This document shows, one piece after another, positions 12,401 through 25,727 of a stretch of DNA of 64,000 nt. The translations under genes were made by a program, and so were the position numbers. How positions within the stretch are numbered: the stretch's first letter is position 1; each line of letters opens with the position of its first letter. The stretch is from positions 1,798,001 through 1,862,000 of the forward strand of contig JAXRKN010000036.1 of NCBI GenBank assembly GCA_038502055.1, in the 5' to 3' direction. The notes under the pieces were generated by a model. The model was not told the DNA's origin, did not search any database, and saw only the letters and a list, made by a program, of their open reading frames with translations. This stretch comes from Tanytarsus gracilentus (lineage: Eukaryota; Arthropoda; Insecta; Diptera; Chironomidae).

Positions 12401-14363
12401 TGGTAATCATGGTTTAATGAGACGTGGTCCCTCTTCACAAATGCACATGAACACGTCACCTATGATGCCAACATTGCAGGCGTCTGGGTTCGGTGGAATT
12501 TCTGATCAAGTTAAATATGCCATTTTGGCTCAACAGCTCAAAGCACGCGACAGTCCAAAATCGCCAATTCACTTTTCACCACTTCCACTGCCACTTCACA
12601 CCCAACTCACAATACCCGATGAGCTCAAAGAATCAAAAGCAATGTCCGAAAAGACATCGACACCAACACACCATGACGATGATGAGCCTCAACTCGTCAT
12701 CGATGAAGACTTTCATGCTGAAGATTTAAGCAAGTCTTCGGATGGTCACGATAAAAATTTTGCAGCACGAAAAATTGCTGATAATATTTTGGAAGAGGCG
12801 ATGAAAATGGGAAGCAGCCATGTCAGAAGTCATTTAGCGAAAATGGCCAAACTCGATTTGGAGGGAGAGAAGGAAGTTGAACAAAAACATGAAATTTCAA
12901 AAGAAGAAGGAAACGATCTCGTTTCGGTTTCAAAGTTGATTGACAACGCTACAAATTCGATGATGTTCTCGAATTATTTTAAGTGAGTTCTACTAATCTT
13001 TATTTATCCAGCAAATTTATTAAATAATTTGTTTTTATTTTGCAGTAGAGCAGAAGCGCATGGAGATCACAGTGACGAAGAGGGTTTGGTTGCCTCGGGA
13101 AGTGCTTCAGAAAGTAACAACTCAGGCACTGACGATCCAAATCCAAGTGGCAAAGAGAAGAAAAAGTCAGCATATAGTCTCGCACCTAACCGTGTCTCGT
13201 GTCCATACTGCCAACGAAAATTTCCATGGTCGAGCTCATTGCGTCGCCATGTCTTGACACACACCGGCCAAAAGCCCTTCAAGTGCTCACAATGTCCATT
13301 GCTATTTACAACTAAAAGCAACTGCGATCGTCACTTGTTGAGGAAGCATGGAAATGTTGAAGACGCAGTTTCACTTCAGCTGCCAATCGATGAAATGCCA
13401 GAACCAGTCAAAGAACCTGTTCGAGCTGCTTCTAAAGCACCTGAGGAGATTTCATCGAAAGAAAATCCCATCCAAATGCCTTTTAGTCTCTCATCATCTC
13501 TCCAAATGCCACCAAGCAAGGGAGTCGAAATTTCTCCGCCACCTCCCAGCCAACTTCCAGTGCCAGTCATGAGCAGTGACTTACCGTTCAAGTGTCATCT
13601 CTGCGATGGATCGTTCGTTGATCGTGTCGCATGTTTGGAGCATATTAAGAACATTCACACACAAGATTTTGCCGTTTTAATGCAAAAAGTTCAACTCGAA
13701 AGCGAGGAAAATGTCCACGGATCACCCGACGACGACGAGCATGACAGAAAAGGAAAATATCCTGACTATGCAAATCGCAAGGTTATTTGCGCTTTTTGCT
13801 TGCGTCGTTTCTGGTCGACAGAGGACTTGAGACGCCACATGAGAACTCACAGGTAAAAGAAAATTGGATTAAAAAAATTATTAAAATTACTAAAACGCAA
13901 ATTTGCAATTTTCAGTGGTGACCGACCATTTTCATGCGACGTTTGCTTGCGAAAATTCACCCTCAAGCACAGCATGTTGCGTCATCGTAAGAAGCACTCG
14001 AATTCACTTCATCGCATCAACAATTTCCAGAAGCCAGAAAATGGCGAAGCAAATGGATCGAGCATCAACAACAGTGCATCGGACATGTCGGATGATGAGT
14101 CGAATTCCATTGCATTAACAAATAATAAGAAGTTGATGGAAATGATGACACAGGATAAGGGATCTGAACAGAAAGATCTCATGTCGCGCATGCTCAATCC
14201 AATCAACAAAGAACTTTTCTTGAAGTTTCAAGAGAAATTCTTCAACATGCACTCGTCAAATCTCTTGGGAAATCTCCTCGGAATTTCCGATCAAGGTGTG
14301 CTCAACAAAATGATTAGCGCGAGTGCAGATGAGGCTGCAAAGATGCTTGGAGTTGAAAAGTAA
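9474..14363 (+). CDS. peb: Pebbled/Hindsight (RREB1-family) C2H2 zinc-finger transcription factor
   Basis: Coding exons are 9474-12982, 13046-13852 and 13916-14363 (1,587 aa). The start is the ATG in AAAATGG just after a splice acceptor; no upstream in-frame ATG lies in this exon. About 15 C2H2 fingers occur in groups: near residues 125, 161 and 189; 287 and 318; 381; 524, 555 and 583; 943; 1220 and 1248; 1350; 1415 and 1443. The second intron splits the linker between the last two fingers (THSGDRPF). The first finger block (SSASSLDRHVLVHTGERPF) is typical of RREB1/Hindsight. Acidic, Ser-rich and Pro-rich linkers separate the groups, and an ALDLS motif near residue 715 resembles a CtBP-binding site. 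Drosophila Hindsight is a nuclear regulator in amnioserosa, midgut, trachea, eye and follicle cells. The family assignment is firm; regulation is inferred from AP-1 and CGATA motifs upstream. AATAAA signals near 14527 and 14583 could end the transcript. Confidence 0.95.
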
Positions 14364-16060
14364 AAAAGTTGTTAATTGAAAAGTTTTTTATATAGAAATT
14401 TGTTCACTTTGGGTCTCTAGTCAAAGATCTCAACGGAGAGAAGTAAAATGTTCACGTTTTTTTGGAATTTGCTAATTTTAATCTCTAGACTTAAAACCAT
14501 TGAGTGTGTGTGCCTAAAAAGATAGAAAATAAAATTTAATCTGATTAACCTCATTTTCTATAATTACGAAATTGAAGTTGAAATAAAATAAAATTTTAAA
14601 TTAATATTTTTAAAACTCTAAACATTCCTAAAATGCCTTTTCAAAAAGACAACAAGACAAAAATGAAAATCAAAAATAATTTTTAGAATTTAAACTAGTT
14701 TTAAGATTGAAAAATGTTTTTGGTCTCTTGAAAGACAAATTTAGAATTAAGGTAGATTTTTAAGTGAGAACCTTTTTTTTGTATTTGGCAAACATGGGAA
14801 AATTTGAAGACTCGATGTGAAAAATGTTCACGAGTCATCTAATTTAATTAGCCTTAAAAATGTACTTAAGATAAATTCAATTCTTACATCGATTTGCATA
14901 TCCGAAGTTAAATTTACTGTAAAAAAAATATAACGAGGCCTTTGGACCGAAGTGGCTTAATAAAGTAGATTGAGGATCTTTCGTAAGTGAAAGTTCTCAT
15001 TTTCATGTGTAGATGAACTTTTTTCATAAATGAATTTCTTCGAGGAGAAAAAAATTAATGCTAATATATTGATAACTGAATTATACAGCAATTACCAAAG
15101 TAGTAAAGTCGCTTTTTGCTTATTAACGAAGTAGTTAAAGATTTTCCCTTTATTACGCTCTCACACACACACGAATGAACTTTTTTCTTATTGTTTAATG
15201 GCTTTTTGTGACACACAAATGAACGATTTGAATGAAAATGTAGCATTAAGTGCCATTAAGTACTTTTATTGAAAATTTAACATTAATTATTCAAAATGAC
15301 AATGACTTTTTTTGCTCATCTTTCTCTCTCTCGCAGATTCTAATTTCTTCTTTAAAATATTCAAAATTTTAACAACTAAGAAAAATTAGAATTAATCTTA
15401 AGTTAGGTTTAAAGTTCAACCGCAAATATAAATTATCATTCCGTAAATAAATTCGCAACGAATATTTAAAAATATATAAATTATAACCGCATGTGAGAAT
15501 GGAACGCATATTATATATCTAATTATATTTATTGCACTTAAAATTTTCTTTCTCTAGTACTTAAAAAAATATGGAAAACAAAAACTTAATACTTAGAAAA
15601 GAATTATATGAACACTTAATTTAAAATGACGATGTCAAAACCCTTTTTAATTGAGAGAAAAACTATCTTGAAAAATAAAAATAAATCATTTTTTGCTCAT
15701 TGAAAATTTTAATTTTTTGAATTTTTTCTTTTCAGAAACTTATAAAATTTAACAAAAGCTTTAGCATTTTTTTTGGAAATTTCTCAACTCTAATTTTAAA
15801 ATTAAATTTGAATTTGAAAACCTAAATAAATTAGTTTAGGATGAAAAATTTTTTAATTTTACAAAGTTGGGAATTTTCATCAATCTAATCAATTTTCCTG
15901 AAAAAATGTTGTTGAAATAATTTTTGAAACAGGTACTAATAACTTTTTGCATTTAAAAATTTTGAATTTTTATTTTTAAATAAAATTTGTGGATTAACCA
16001 AGAATATAACAATTTATTTTTTTAATTAGATCAGCTGGCATAAAAAAAACTCATTTTATT
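14364..16060. other. Convergent 3' UTR region between peb and the MEAK7-like gene
   Basis: AT-rich sequence with no coding potential. It should hold the peb 3' UTR (candidate AATAAA near 14527, 14583 and 14960) and, from the right, the short 3' end of the MEAK7-like transcript (AATAAA on the minus strand at 16060-16055, just past its stop). Confidence 0.6.
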
Positions 16061-17593
16061 TTAGTTCTTATTGTTATTATATTGAGGACGTCCGCTCATT
16101 TCTAGCAAATACCTATCGGGATGATCAAGCCAGTCTGATGCACTCAATTTAACAGTTCGTTGTCTTTCAGCCTCTTTCACTTGCCATTTTTTAATTTCAA
16201 GCTGAACATCACGCGATGATTTATCACCACATCCCCAAACTTCAATTGACAAGAGACTGTGACTCATTGCATGTACATCGACTTTTTCAAAGTGTTCGTC
16301 AACAGCTACAATTGGATTTCGTGGATCAATTGCAACACGAAGTCCTTTTGGATATCCTCGAATGTGTGTGTTTAGGTAGAGAATTTTTCCTCCTTTCTCA
16401 AGAATTGAAAATTTGGGCGACACTTGAACTAAACATGAATCTTCACCACCCACATAAAGATTAGTTTCTCGCCATTCAGTCGACGATGCAACACAAAAAA
16501 TTTTAATTATTTCATCTTTAATGCATCGAGTTTTTAAAAACGTCAATGTTGGTCCTTTATAGCCGAGGACATGATGAAGAAATCTATTGGCTCCAACGCC
16601 ATGTTCCATTGTGTCATAGATGAGAGTCCAATGTGAGGGTAAAATAGCAACAACTTTAGTGAGGAAACTCTGTGATGGAAGTAATGAACTAGTTGTAGGA
16701 TTGGAACTTTCATCATTATCATTTTTATTCGCATTTGGGTTGGGCAGAGGTCGTGAATAGATTAGAGGTAGTGTTCCAGCTAGTAACCATGCGGATGAAA
16801 GATTAAGAACACTATTAGAGTCTTGAAATTGTTTTCCTTGCATTTCCAAGACCGGCGTGGTTAGCTCAAGTCCATTCGAAGTTTTATCTTCAACATTCAT
16901 TTTTATTCTTCTATAGCTCGTGGTGAGGACATGAAGGACATACCGATGGATGGGTAAAATTAATCTTAAACAATTTTCTTCAAGCCAGCGAGAGATGAAA
17001 CCAATCGAAAGTGCATCTTGGAAGAAGCATGTTGCTATTACAGCGTCAAGTGTCGTCTCAATCAATGGACACGAATGTGATTCTCCAGAATTAAAGTTCA
17101 TTGATATATCAAATGATGTTTGAAGAAGGTTTCTTACACCCTCTTTTGAGGCATTCTCCTCACTATAATCGGAAAACATCCTCACGTACATTTCAATCAC
17201 TTTCTGATCATCGAGTACTGACATGAATCTTTCGACTTGCTGCTTAAAGGCAGTTGTGCCTAAATGAGTAGTTTTTGCATGCGACAGCGTGTGAAAATGT
17301 CGAAAAATTCTCACACCAAGGTCGTTGTTGTTGGGAAAAACGTATTTAGCAAAAACATGCTCACTTATTCCGTTTCCACTTCCTTCGGACTCATTTTTCT
17401 TTGTAAGAATTTTAGCAAGCTCTTCAATGGGTGTAAAGCTCGTTGAACTTGTGTCACGAAAGTCAGCACCCGATGGCGATCTTATCATTCCTTTTGATAT
17501 CGAAGGACTTTGACTTGATTTTGAATCGGGCGATGACGGTGGTGGTGATGTTGTCTTCTTCTTTTTGGAAGGACTGCTGCTTTGATTACCCAT
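16061..17593 (-). CDS. MEAK7: TLD-domain protein, MEAK7 (TLDC1)-like
   Basis: A single-exon 510-aa reading frame. The start was set at the ATG giving MGNQSSS, because Gly2 and Ser6 fit the N-myristoylation rule (MGxxxS) shared by MEAK7 proteins; the in-frame ATG 39 bases upstream precedes a likely splice acceptor (TTAGCAG). A basic and Ser/Pro-rich N-terminus is followed by a helical middle region and a C-terminal TLD domain at about residues 300-458, with family motifs WTLIYD, LGYKGPTL and the closing SIEVWGCG. Human MEAK7 (456 aa) is a lysosome-associated protein supporting an alternative mTOR pathway, and TLD domains bind the V-ATPase. The C-terminal tail RPQYNNN is also MEAK7-like. It faces peb tail to tail. 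Confidence is high for the TLD domain, good for the MEAK7 branch. Confidence 0.87.
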   Translation of the reverse strand: MGNQSSSPSKKKKTTSPPPSSPDSKSSQSPSISKGMIRSPSGADFRDTSSTSFTPIEELAKILTKKNESEGSGNGISEHVFAKYVFPNNNDLGVRIFRHFHTLSHAKTTHLGTTAFKQQVERFMSVLDDQKVIEMYVRMFSDYSEENASKEGVRNLLQTSFDISMNFNSGESHSCPLIETTLDAVIATCFFQDALSIGFISRWLEENCLRLILPIHRYVLHVLTTSYRRIKMNVEDKTSNGLELTTPVLEMQGKQFQDSNSVLNLSSAWLLAGTLPLIYSRPLPNPNANKNDNDESSNPTTSSLLPSQSFLTKVVAILPSHWTLIYDTMEHGVGANRFLHHVLGYKGPTLTFLKTRCIKDEIIKIFCVASSTEWRETNLYVGGEDSCLVQVSPKFSILEKGGKILYLNTHIRGYPKGLRVAIDPRNPIVAVDEHFEKVDVHAMSHSLLSIEVWGCGDKSSRDVQLEIKKWQVKEAERQRTVKLSASDWLDHPDRYLLEMSGRPQYNNNKN

Positions 17594-20500
17594 TCTGCTA
17601 AGAATGAAGCTAAAACAAATATTGTAAATCACTTGTTAATTTTTATCAAGTAATAAATTAAATTGAAAGCCAATCTCGACATCTCAAGATTTTATCGAGA
17701 CAGTTTTTAATTATTTTGATAAATTGATATTGTAAATTCTTAAAAAGTGATGAGTAATGAAATTTTTAGTCATCATTAACTATTTCTCAAGGTGAAATTA
17801 ATAAATTCAGGCACTCCTTACTTACTTTAAAACTTTAAAAGTTTTTTAAGATCAAGTGATAGGTTTTAATTAATTTAAATATTTAATTATTTTTTTAAGC
17901 CACGTTGATGGTTGCAAGTCAATTTTTGTCAGGAGTCTTAAAATTTATGCAAAACTAATGTTTATATGTCACACAGCTGATCGAGCAAAACAGGGGATTT
18001 ATGGCTTTAGTGTATAGCAAAAAAAATACTTTGAAAAGAAGAAAAACGTTAGCTAAATTCACTTGTTGATTTTTCGCTATGTTGAGTTTGACTTTCTTTT
18101 GATTCTGGTAATAATTTATTGAGGTTAAACAATAAATAACCTCAAAAACTTTTAAGGCAATTATTAAAATTTTATGTTGAGATCCCAAAAGTTTTTTTGT
18201 TATTTTAAAATTTATAAAAACTCTCATGAGTGCTACATTTTTTTAAACTATCGCCACAAAAGCAATCACAAAAACTCATGAATGAAGTTCTGAATATGAA
18301 ATTCATAATAAACTTGAATGTTTGATTAGCGGCAATAGTTTGAGCGTAATTGTGTAAAGCTGTAAAGTGAAATCAAATGCGACACGTCGTGTTAAATGTT
18401 AAAGACGATTGTTAGAATCAATAAGGAACTTTGAGTGTAAATATCAGAATTTTCTGTCCGGGACAGTCATTTTTCAAGTGTGAAGAATTATTGAAAATTG
18501 AATTTAATCATCTTCGACCGCTAATGATTTAATTATCAATGAGTTAAATAAATATTGAAAGAAAAAAAATTACTTTTGTTGCCTCAATGTCTGGTTGGCT
18601 CTTTTCACGTATGTTCTCATCAGCAGGTGTCTTAATTTATCACCTTAGAATTTTTATGTCACTAATTTACATGAGACTAAAATCGAGATTAATATATTCC
18701 TCAATATATTTTTTTATCAAAATCGATTCGCATTTTTCAAATAATAATTTTCTCTAACCATGAACGAGGTCTTTCAACTCAATCGGCGAAATCTTCATTC
18801 ATTCATATTCCACTGAGCATCGTTGTGCTGCGACGATGGAAAGAAAAAATCATCGAATCACGTTTTTGGAGCTAATGTCAACAAAAAATGCGAAGCTAAT
18901 ATGCAAATATCATTACAGAGTGAATTCTGTGTAGAAACAGTCACACGAGTTGTGTGCCGAGAACTCAAGAGAGTAAACGATAAGGTTTGAATTATGCAAA
19001 TTAGCGAAAGAGAAGTCGAGAGAGATTTAGAGTGCCACACACTCCAAGACCGATATCAATCTCACAGGTCTGCGCCTCCTTGTAACAATTCATCGTTCAT
19101 CGCCTTATAAGTTTGCATTTCTAATGAGATCTTTTTTGCTGGTGTTTAAGAGATTATGAAAGAAAACGAAAGAGATTTTTCGAAATTTAAATAAGATTTT
19201 AAAAAATACTAAAAATATCGAATTTGAATTTAATTTTTTTATTTAAACAAATTTTTTTAAGTCTTGAAAATTTAAACAATAATTAATTAATTAAATTTAT
19301 AACTAATTTTTCGAGATTAAATCGGAAATTCTTTATTAACGTTTCTGCAGAATCTTCTTAAAAAACGTGAGTTATTACCTTTAATTTTCTTTAGAACTGA
19401 CGCAGATACGAAAGTGCTTCTCTTTAGATTTCGTTACTCATCAACACCTGTACATTCACTTTTTCTAACATCCACAAATTGACAAAGATTAACTGCGTTA
19501 ATTTAAATTCTTAGTAATCGCGATTTACAAAATTTCCATTGAAAAATCGAAAATGGCAATCGAGAGCCGGTAAAATTCAGAAAGATCACAAGGCAGAGAC
19601 AAGCAGTCTGCAAGAAGAAAAAATTGTCGTGATCGTTTAATTAATACGCTTGTAAGTAAGAAGATATCAATAAAAAAATTCTTATTCTTGTTCGATGACG
19701 AGTTCAAAAAAGAGCTTCGCATCGAAGAGTTTTTGCACACGTGAATACGTGATAATTTAATATGAGAGAGAAAAAAATAATGAACAATTTTGCTTGACAA
19801 CAAAAGCAAGTAAAAAAATTGTATCGATTAATTAATTTCAAGATTTAATGACTACATGGACCATTTGATTCGAGGTGTAGTAAATTTTAATAAAATGAGA
19901 CATTTTAAATTTTTATGAATGGCTTCAAGAATATAAAACCTGTTGAAGATATATCGACTATATTTTCTCACGCCTTGAAAATCTCACAACTGCAAAAAAA
20001 TACAATTAAAAGTAGCCAATCCTTGACATCGAAGTTCAGAAAATTACATCCAAAGATTTGCCTTCCGCATTGATCGCCTGCATGCATTAACCAAGATATA
20101 AACGACACCGAATTAAAACCAGTATAGCATGTGATCGGTTCTTCTTCAAAAAGTAAAAGGCATGATGAACCACGATCATTTTTTATTTTATAAATTGGGG
20201 GGGGTTGGTAAAAATTTAAAAAAATAAAATTTTTATTTTTTAAAAAAAAAAAAAAAATAAAAAAAAAAAAAAATATATATTTTTATATATATTTTTATTT
20301 TTTTTTTTTTTTTTTTTTTAAAAAAAACCAAATCTTATAAATCTTTTTGGCGAATTTTTATGATAATCGATGAACATTGATAGATTCAGTTTACGGTATA
20401 TTTGCACTTAAGAAAATAAATTTATCAATATTTTACATGAGCCAGAAATGTTAAATAACTTTGAGAGTTTTGTTTACCAATTATGTCACATCAGAAAGTG

Positions 20501-21061
20501 TGAAAATTTGCGTGTCAAATATTGGTTTTAACATTTGCTTCTTTGATTTGGAAAAAGTGTTTAATATCATGAAATTCTAGATGGCGTCATTTTCTAAGAA
20601 TCTCTTAAGTTACATTTTTACTCTTAATTGTGCTAATTGGGGATCACTAGACGTTACTTTAATACTTTTTCACTTTTATCATCTCAACTGCTTAACGAGT
20701 GATGAGCCCCAAAAAAGTCGAATTAATTTCATCGAAATCGAAATTTATCATCAACAAAATTTGGGTTAAGTAAAAGTCACGTGACTCTCGTAAAAATCAT
20801 AAAGACACATTGCTTGTAACCGTTGCAGTGCATCATCACACGATTATTGATCTTGCTCATATTCTCACAAAAAAACCTTCTTTCGCAAACGCGAACGAGT
20901 CGTCACGTTTTTATTTGTGCAAATGTGTAAAATACGACGATACGGGTTTCCAAAAAAAAAATAAAATCTAAGGAAAAAGAACGAAAAGAGAAATCATTAA
21001 AATCAGTTGACGCTGTGCGTTTGACAAGTCAGGATCGTGAAATAAAATTATCAGCTTAAAA
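17594..21061. other. Intergenic region between the MEAK7-like and CAP genes
   Basis: About 3.5 kb holding the MEAK7-like 5' UTR and promoter on the left and the CAP gene promoter on the right. No coding exon recognised. It includes a low-complexity A/T inverted tract at 20217-20328. A TCAGTT initiator-like sequence at about 21003 would give the CAP gene a 5' UTR near 57 nt. Confidence 0.5.
20217..20328. repeat. Low-complexity poly(A)/poly(T) inverted tract
   Basis: A run of A (about 20241-20273, few interruptions) is followed by an alternating TA core and then a run of T (about 20281-20319), next to an 8-G run near 20197. The two runs are complementary and would fold into a hairpin. Exact length is likely unreliable because homopolymers of this size are hard to sequence. 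Confidence 0.7.
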
Positions 21062-22545
21062 ATGGAATTTAAATTAATTTTTGCCATTCTAATTTTTAAC
21101 GGCGTCCAGTCACAAGATTATTGCAATAAAAGTTTATGTAAGGGAAGAAATCACATTGCATGCGGTCATTCTGGGGTGAGTTTTTCAAAAAAATTAACGG
21201 CTCTAATTTGAAAATTATTAAATTAGCAGTAAAAAGATTAAAAATCAGGAACTAAAAAATTAACATAATTTTGTTTTTGCGTTTGTCCTTGTTAGCTTTT
21301 CTCACAATATTGTCCCAACGATCGCCATCTCGTAAGACTTTCACGTGATCAAAAGCAGCTAATATTAAACACACATAATTTCTTAAGGTGAGTCTAAGGT
21401 TGAGATAAAAATTATTCTAAAAAATTGTAATGTGACACCCGGCAGAAAAAATGCCGGCTAAGCATTACAACCTTTTAAAAAGTCTGTAAGCATTAAAGTA
21501 TGATTGTTAACTCTGTCAATATTTTTTCTATTTAACTCTTTTCACTTCCGACATGCGCGCACACTCAGGAATAAGATCGCTTCAGGTGGAATTGCAGGCT
21601 ATTGTCCGGCATCACGAATGGCCACGATGCAGTGGTCTGATGAATTGGCGTATTTAGCGAGTCTAAATGTGCTTCAATGTGTGATGAAACATGGTAAGAA
21701 TCTTCATATAAAAAAATCTCTCCACTTTAATCTTGTGCATTGAATTTAAATTTTTCTTTTTACCTTTTTTCTTTTTATCGTTTCGCGAATCAGACTCGTG
21801 CAGAAATACTTGTGAGTATAAAAGCTAATATTTGAGTTTTTGGCGTTATTAAATTAATAAAATCTAGAACCACGTGTAGACATTTTGAAATTTTTCATCT
21901 TGAGTAATTAAAATGTCCGCCCTTGATTTTTGAAAATAATCGTCTTAGAGCAAATAATTAATTTTTTCCGGGACGGAGTCCAGAGAAGATTTTTTATTGA
22001 TCTTCAAGCACGTGTGAAACATAAAGAATTGAGAAAAAAAATTAATTTGCATTTTCATCTCGTTTATTTTTTTTAAATAAAAGGGCAATTCAGATTTGCC
22101 GGTCAGAATCTCGCGTGGAGAGGACAGAGTTGGGCATTTGAGGACGTTGATTCAGTCATGGTGAATTCAATGCTAATTTGGTTCAATGAATATACGCTGA
22201 CAGATCAATCGACCATTAACAGTTGCTGTGGGTGGAATATTCATGATATTGGACATTTTACTCAAATGGGTAAGTCGGAAGAATTTTTCTAAAGTTTTGT
22301 GGGTTATTTTTTTCCTCATAATCCTAGCATATGATCGAGCTACACATGTGGGCTGTGCTTTTGCGAGATACACAAACTCCTATAAGACTGGCTTGTTCGC
22401 ATGCAATTATGCTTCCGGTAATATTATGGGTTATAAAGTTTATAAGTGTGGTAAACCCGCGGGCGGCTGTCTTTTCGGATCGAATCCAAACTACACCTCA
22501 CTTTGTCAAGTCAACGAACCAATTGATCCGAATCAAATTTATTAA
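21062..22545 (+). CDS. Secreted antigen-5-related CAP-domain protein
   Basis: Six exons: 21062-21175, 21296-21387, 21569-21693, 21794-21811, 22084-22269 and 22328-22545 (250 aa). Residues 1-17 form a signal peptide, so the mature chain starts near QDYCNKSLC. The Cys-rich antigen-5 opening (YC..LC....HIACG) leads into the CAP fold. CAP1 reads GHFTQM and CAP2 reads FACNYASGN. Of the usual cavity residues, His (CVMKH), Glu (IWFNEY) and His (GHFTQM) are present, while the GEN glutamate is Gln (GQNLAW), as in many insect antigen-5 proteins. About a dozen cysteines predict a disulphide-rich extracellular protein. Family members occur in saliva, venom, haemolymph and gut; which applies is not visible here. 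Exon 4 is only 18 nt but is needed to restore frame and the CRNT segment. Confidence 0.92.
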
Positions 22546-25500
22546 ATCAATCATCATATACAGGTGTCATCATTCCTACTCATTAGCGTTAAGAATTTTT
22601 ATTGCAAAAAATTATGTGAAAATTAAAATTTTATGCTGTGCATTTTTCACACACATTCAATGAAAATTTTTTAAAATTGTAATTTCCATTGACTTATAAT
22701 TTAAGACTTCACCTGACACATCCAACAACATGATTGCATCAAAATCATCTAAAATAATTTATTCACGCGTAAGAGCATTCGGAATTGTTTTTATTAATTA
22801 AATTTTTGGTTTAAAATGAAAGAAATTTAAATTTTCAAATGCCCTCACTTGAATGAATGCAAATTAAGACTTTTAAAGACTCTAATCCAGATATCGTACC
22901 ACAAAAAAAAGACTTTATTAAAGACAATAAAATTATATGGTTTTTTAGAGAAAAAATATATCTAAAATGGGTCATCGTCCTTGGGAGATTTTTTTTTATT
23001 CGGCAGGTGACTGCAGTAAAATTTCTTGAAAGAACAAACTAAACACGTTTGGTTAGGAAATCGTCTACTGATGTTCACACCAAATGCAGGTTGTTAATTG
23101 TTGAATATTTCCTGAACAATCGAGTGTCCTTGAATAAAATTTCGATCGTGTGCAGCTCATTCGGAGATTTTGTATTTTTTAACAGAGGTTGAAGATCTTT
23201 AAAATTTGAAGTTTTTTGTACTTTTCCAGATGTAGTTGAGTCAATATTTTGTTAAAAATTTACTATTTAGAGATTATTCGTAAACAACGTATGTTTAGAG
23301 AGTTTATGACACTTCTTTTCATTTTTGTGAATGAATTAAAGTTTAGTAAGACGTAATTTTCGAATAACCAACTTTTTTGCTAAAAATTATTTCATTTTAG
23401 AGTTTTTATAAAAAAATCTAAAGCTTTTAAAAACCACAAAATGTAATACAAAACAAAATTCATCATTTTGCTCGATCACACGATAAGCTCAATGAGGAAG
23501 TGATCTCTCGTATAATAAATCCATTCTAATCTATTCTTGGCGTTGATGTCAATCTCCCGTCGAATCATCAATTTAAATTGTTAATTACAGAAAGACTCTT
23601 TTCAATTTGAAGATACTTCAAGTGGTGAGGTTTAAAGAAATAATCACGTGTCAGTAAGAGGCAAAAAACATTCTAGTGATTAAATTAATGTTGAAAATTT
23701 TTTATCAACGTGAAATCATTTTTTTCCCTATAATTTTAATGTGGGAAAAAACAAAATCTTTGGAGTCGATTTCGTCAACCACACCTTCCGATGGTAAACC
23801 TTTCGTCTTTTTCCCTAGAAAGCAAACAGACAATAAATATTCTAGCCAAAGCCAGGTGTTCTTCATCATTCCAAACAATTAATTTTTATTTCCTCAAAAA
23901 ATATTTTTTTTCTGTAATTTTTGTAAGTTTTTACGATCTTATATTGATTATTTGTGAACTATTTTATAATTCCAATTAATTTAGAAGAAAAAGTTTAGCA
24001 CAGATATTTTTATATTCCAGCGAGTGTGTGGAAATTTGAGGGTTTACCAACATTGTGATTTTTTGGTCGTGAAATATTCGATCACTCTTTTATCGTGGTG
24101 TTTTCCAATTGTGTCATTTTAAATTAAAAACTCGAAACCCAACAAAAAGAAATTTCCACTCCTCGCGGATGTTTTTAGTAGCATAAGAGGTTTCTTCATA
24201 ATTCTGCATATTTAATCTTTTCAATATCGATCAGAAAAATCATAAAATGGAAAATTTTGACATGTGTTAACGAATTATTGGAAATTCTCTCTTTACTCAA
24301 ACCTGGCAGTGAGACAATCAATCACATTTTTTAAATCGTATTTCGAAACAACAAACGAATTTTTAATCTTAAGTTCTAGAATTATTTTTGAAACTATAAA
24401 ACTTGAAGGAATCAACTTTTTTTGCAAAAATTTAACGAACCTTGCGTGATCAGCTAATTCTTGCAAAACTACTTTCATTAAAATTATATTTTTTAATGTC
24501 TTATTTAACTTTTAAGAGCCCCAAAGATTCTACAAGTTTCAAAAATCCATCAAGGAATTCTTGAATATACGTACTTGAAAAAGCGTCAAGTGAAGCAAAC
24601 CCAAAGAAATTCATTGACCGCAAAGGAAAGTGCATTTCAAACATAAATTTAACGACACGAATTTCCACTCACTTTTATGTGTGCTCGAAAAAATAAAACA
24701 GTTAAGCTCAAATATCATCAAATCTAAATTGCAAAGTGACTGCCGCGGCGAGTGAGAGAAAGCAGCCGAGTTGATGAGAGAGAGATATAAAGTTAGTGTC
24801 TAAAGATTGATTAATTAATATTTTTCAAACAGATTTTAATTAAAAATTCTAAAGAATAAGAAAATAATAGAAATAAATTTACAGTTTCCCAAAATATGCG
24901 TGATTCGTTTTGCACTTTAGTGATGGGACAAAAAAATATGAAAATATTGAGTGAGCGTAAAATTGCACACGTTCTTCAAATATTCATGAGGTGTGGACAT
25001 TCTCTTATTATATCGTGGCGTTATGATATTTCTTTGTCAAGTAGCGTAAAGTGCTCTAAAGAACAAAATGTGATGCTGCGAATTTTAATGATTTTTTTTC
25101 GTAGCGGTTTTTAGATGTTGATGACATTTCATTTCACATTCTAAAATTTACTCAATACACACCTCATTAAAGTTCAATAAATTCATCATCATTAAAGGGG
25201 AAAGAGAAATATCCTTAATAACATCCATACGTCCAATATTTAACGTCCATATTTTTAATTCTTTCTTTCCCACTTGAAAGTATTTTTTTAATCAATAATT
25301 CACTCAACTACTTTTATGCACTTCCCATTTGATTGCATCTTTCCTAATTAAATGTTATCATCTTCATGTGAACTTATCATCTTATCTGTTATTTATTTTG
25401 AGAAATAAATTGAATCAAATATTTAGAAAAAAAAACTACGAGATATTTCGCTCAAATGCCAAAAATTAATTTTTATAAATTTTGAATTTTTTATAGGTAC

Positions 25501-25727
25501 TCAAAAATGGCGATATTTTTTTTGTAATCCAAATGTCTCAAAATAATATTTTAGAGTTAATAAAGACGTCTTAACTAAATAGTTAACAGAAAAATTATTG
25601 GAGACACTACAAGAGAGTTACTAGGAAGATTTGAAGGGTTCAGGTGGGGTATTAAGAAAAACAGAATAGACGTCGTGGAAAGTTATGTAAGAAACCACCA
25701 TTGTTAGCATTATTGGCAACGCAGTCG
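22546..25727. other. Intergenic region between the CAP and AMMECR1 genes
   Basis: About 3.2 kb, AT-rich. No ORF with recognisable similarity, no RNA gene and no repeat found. It contains the 3' ends of both flanking convergent genes. Confidence 0.5.

Noticed and set aside
12049..12417. 122-codon ORF in another frame of peb
   Set aside because: His/Arg-rich frame-shifted shadow of a low-complexity peb segment; the peb frame has the finger motifs.
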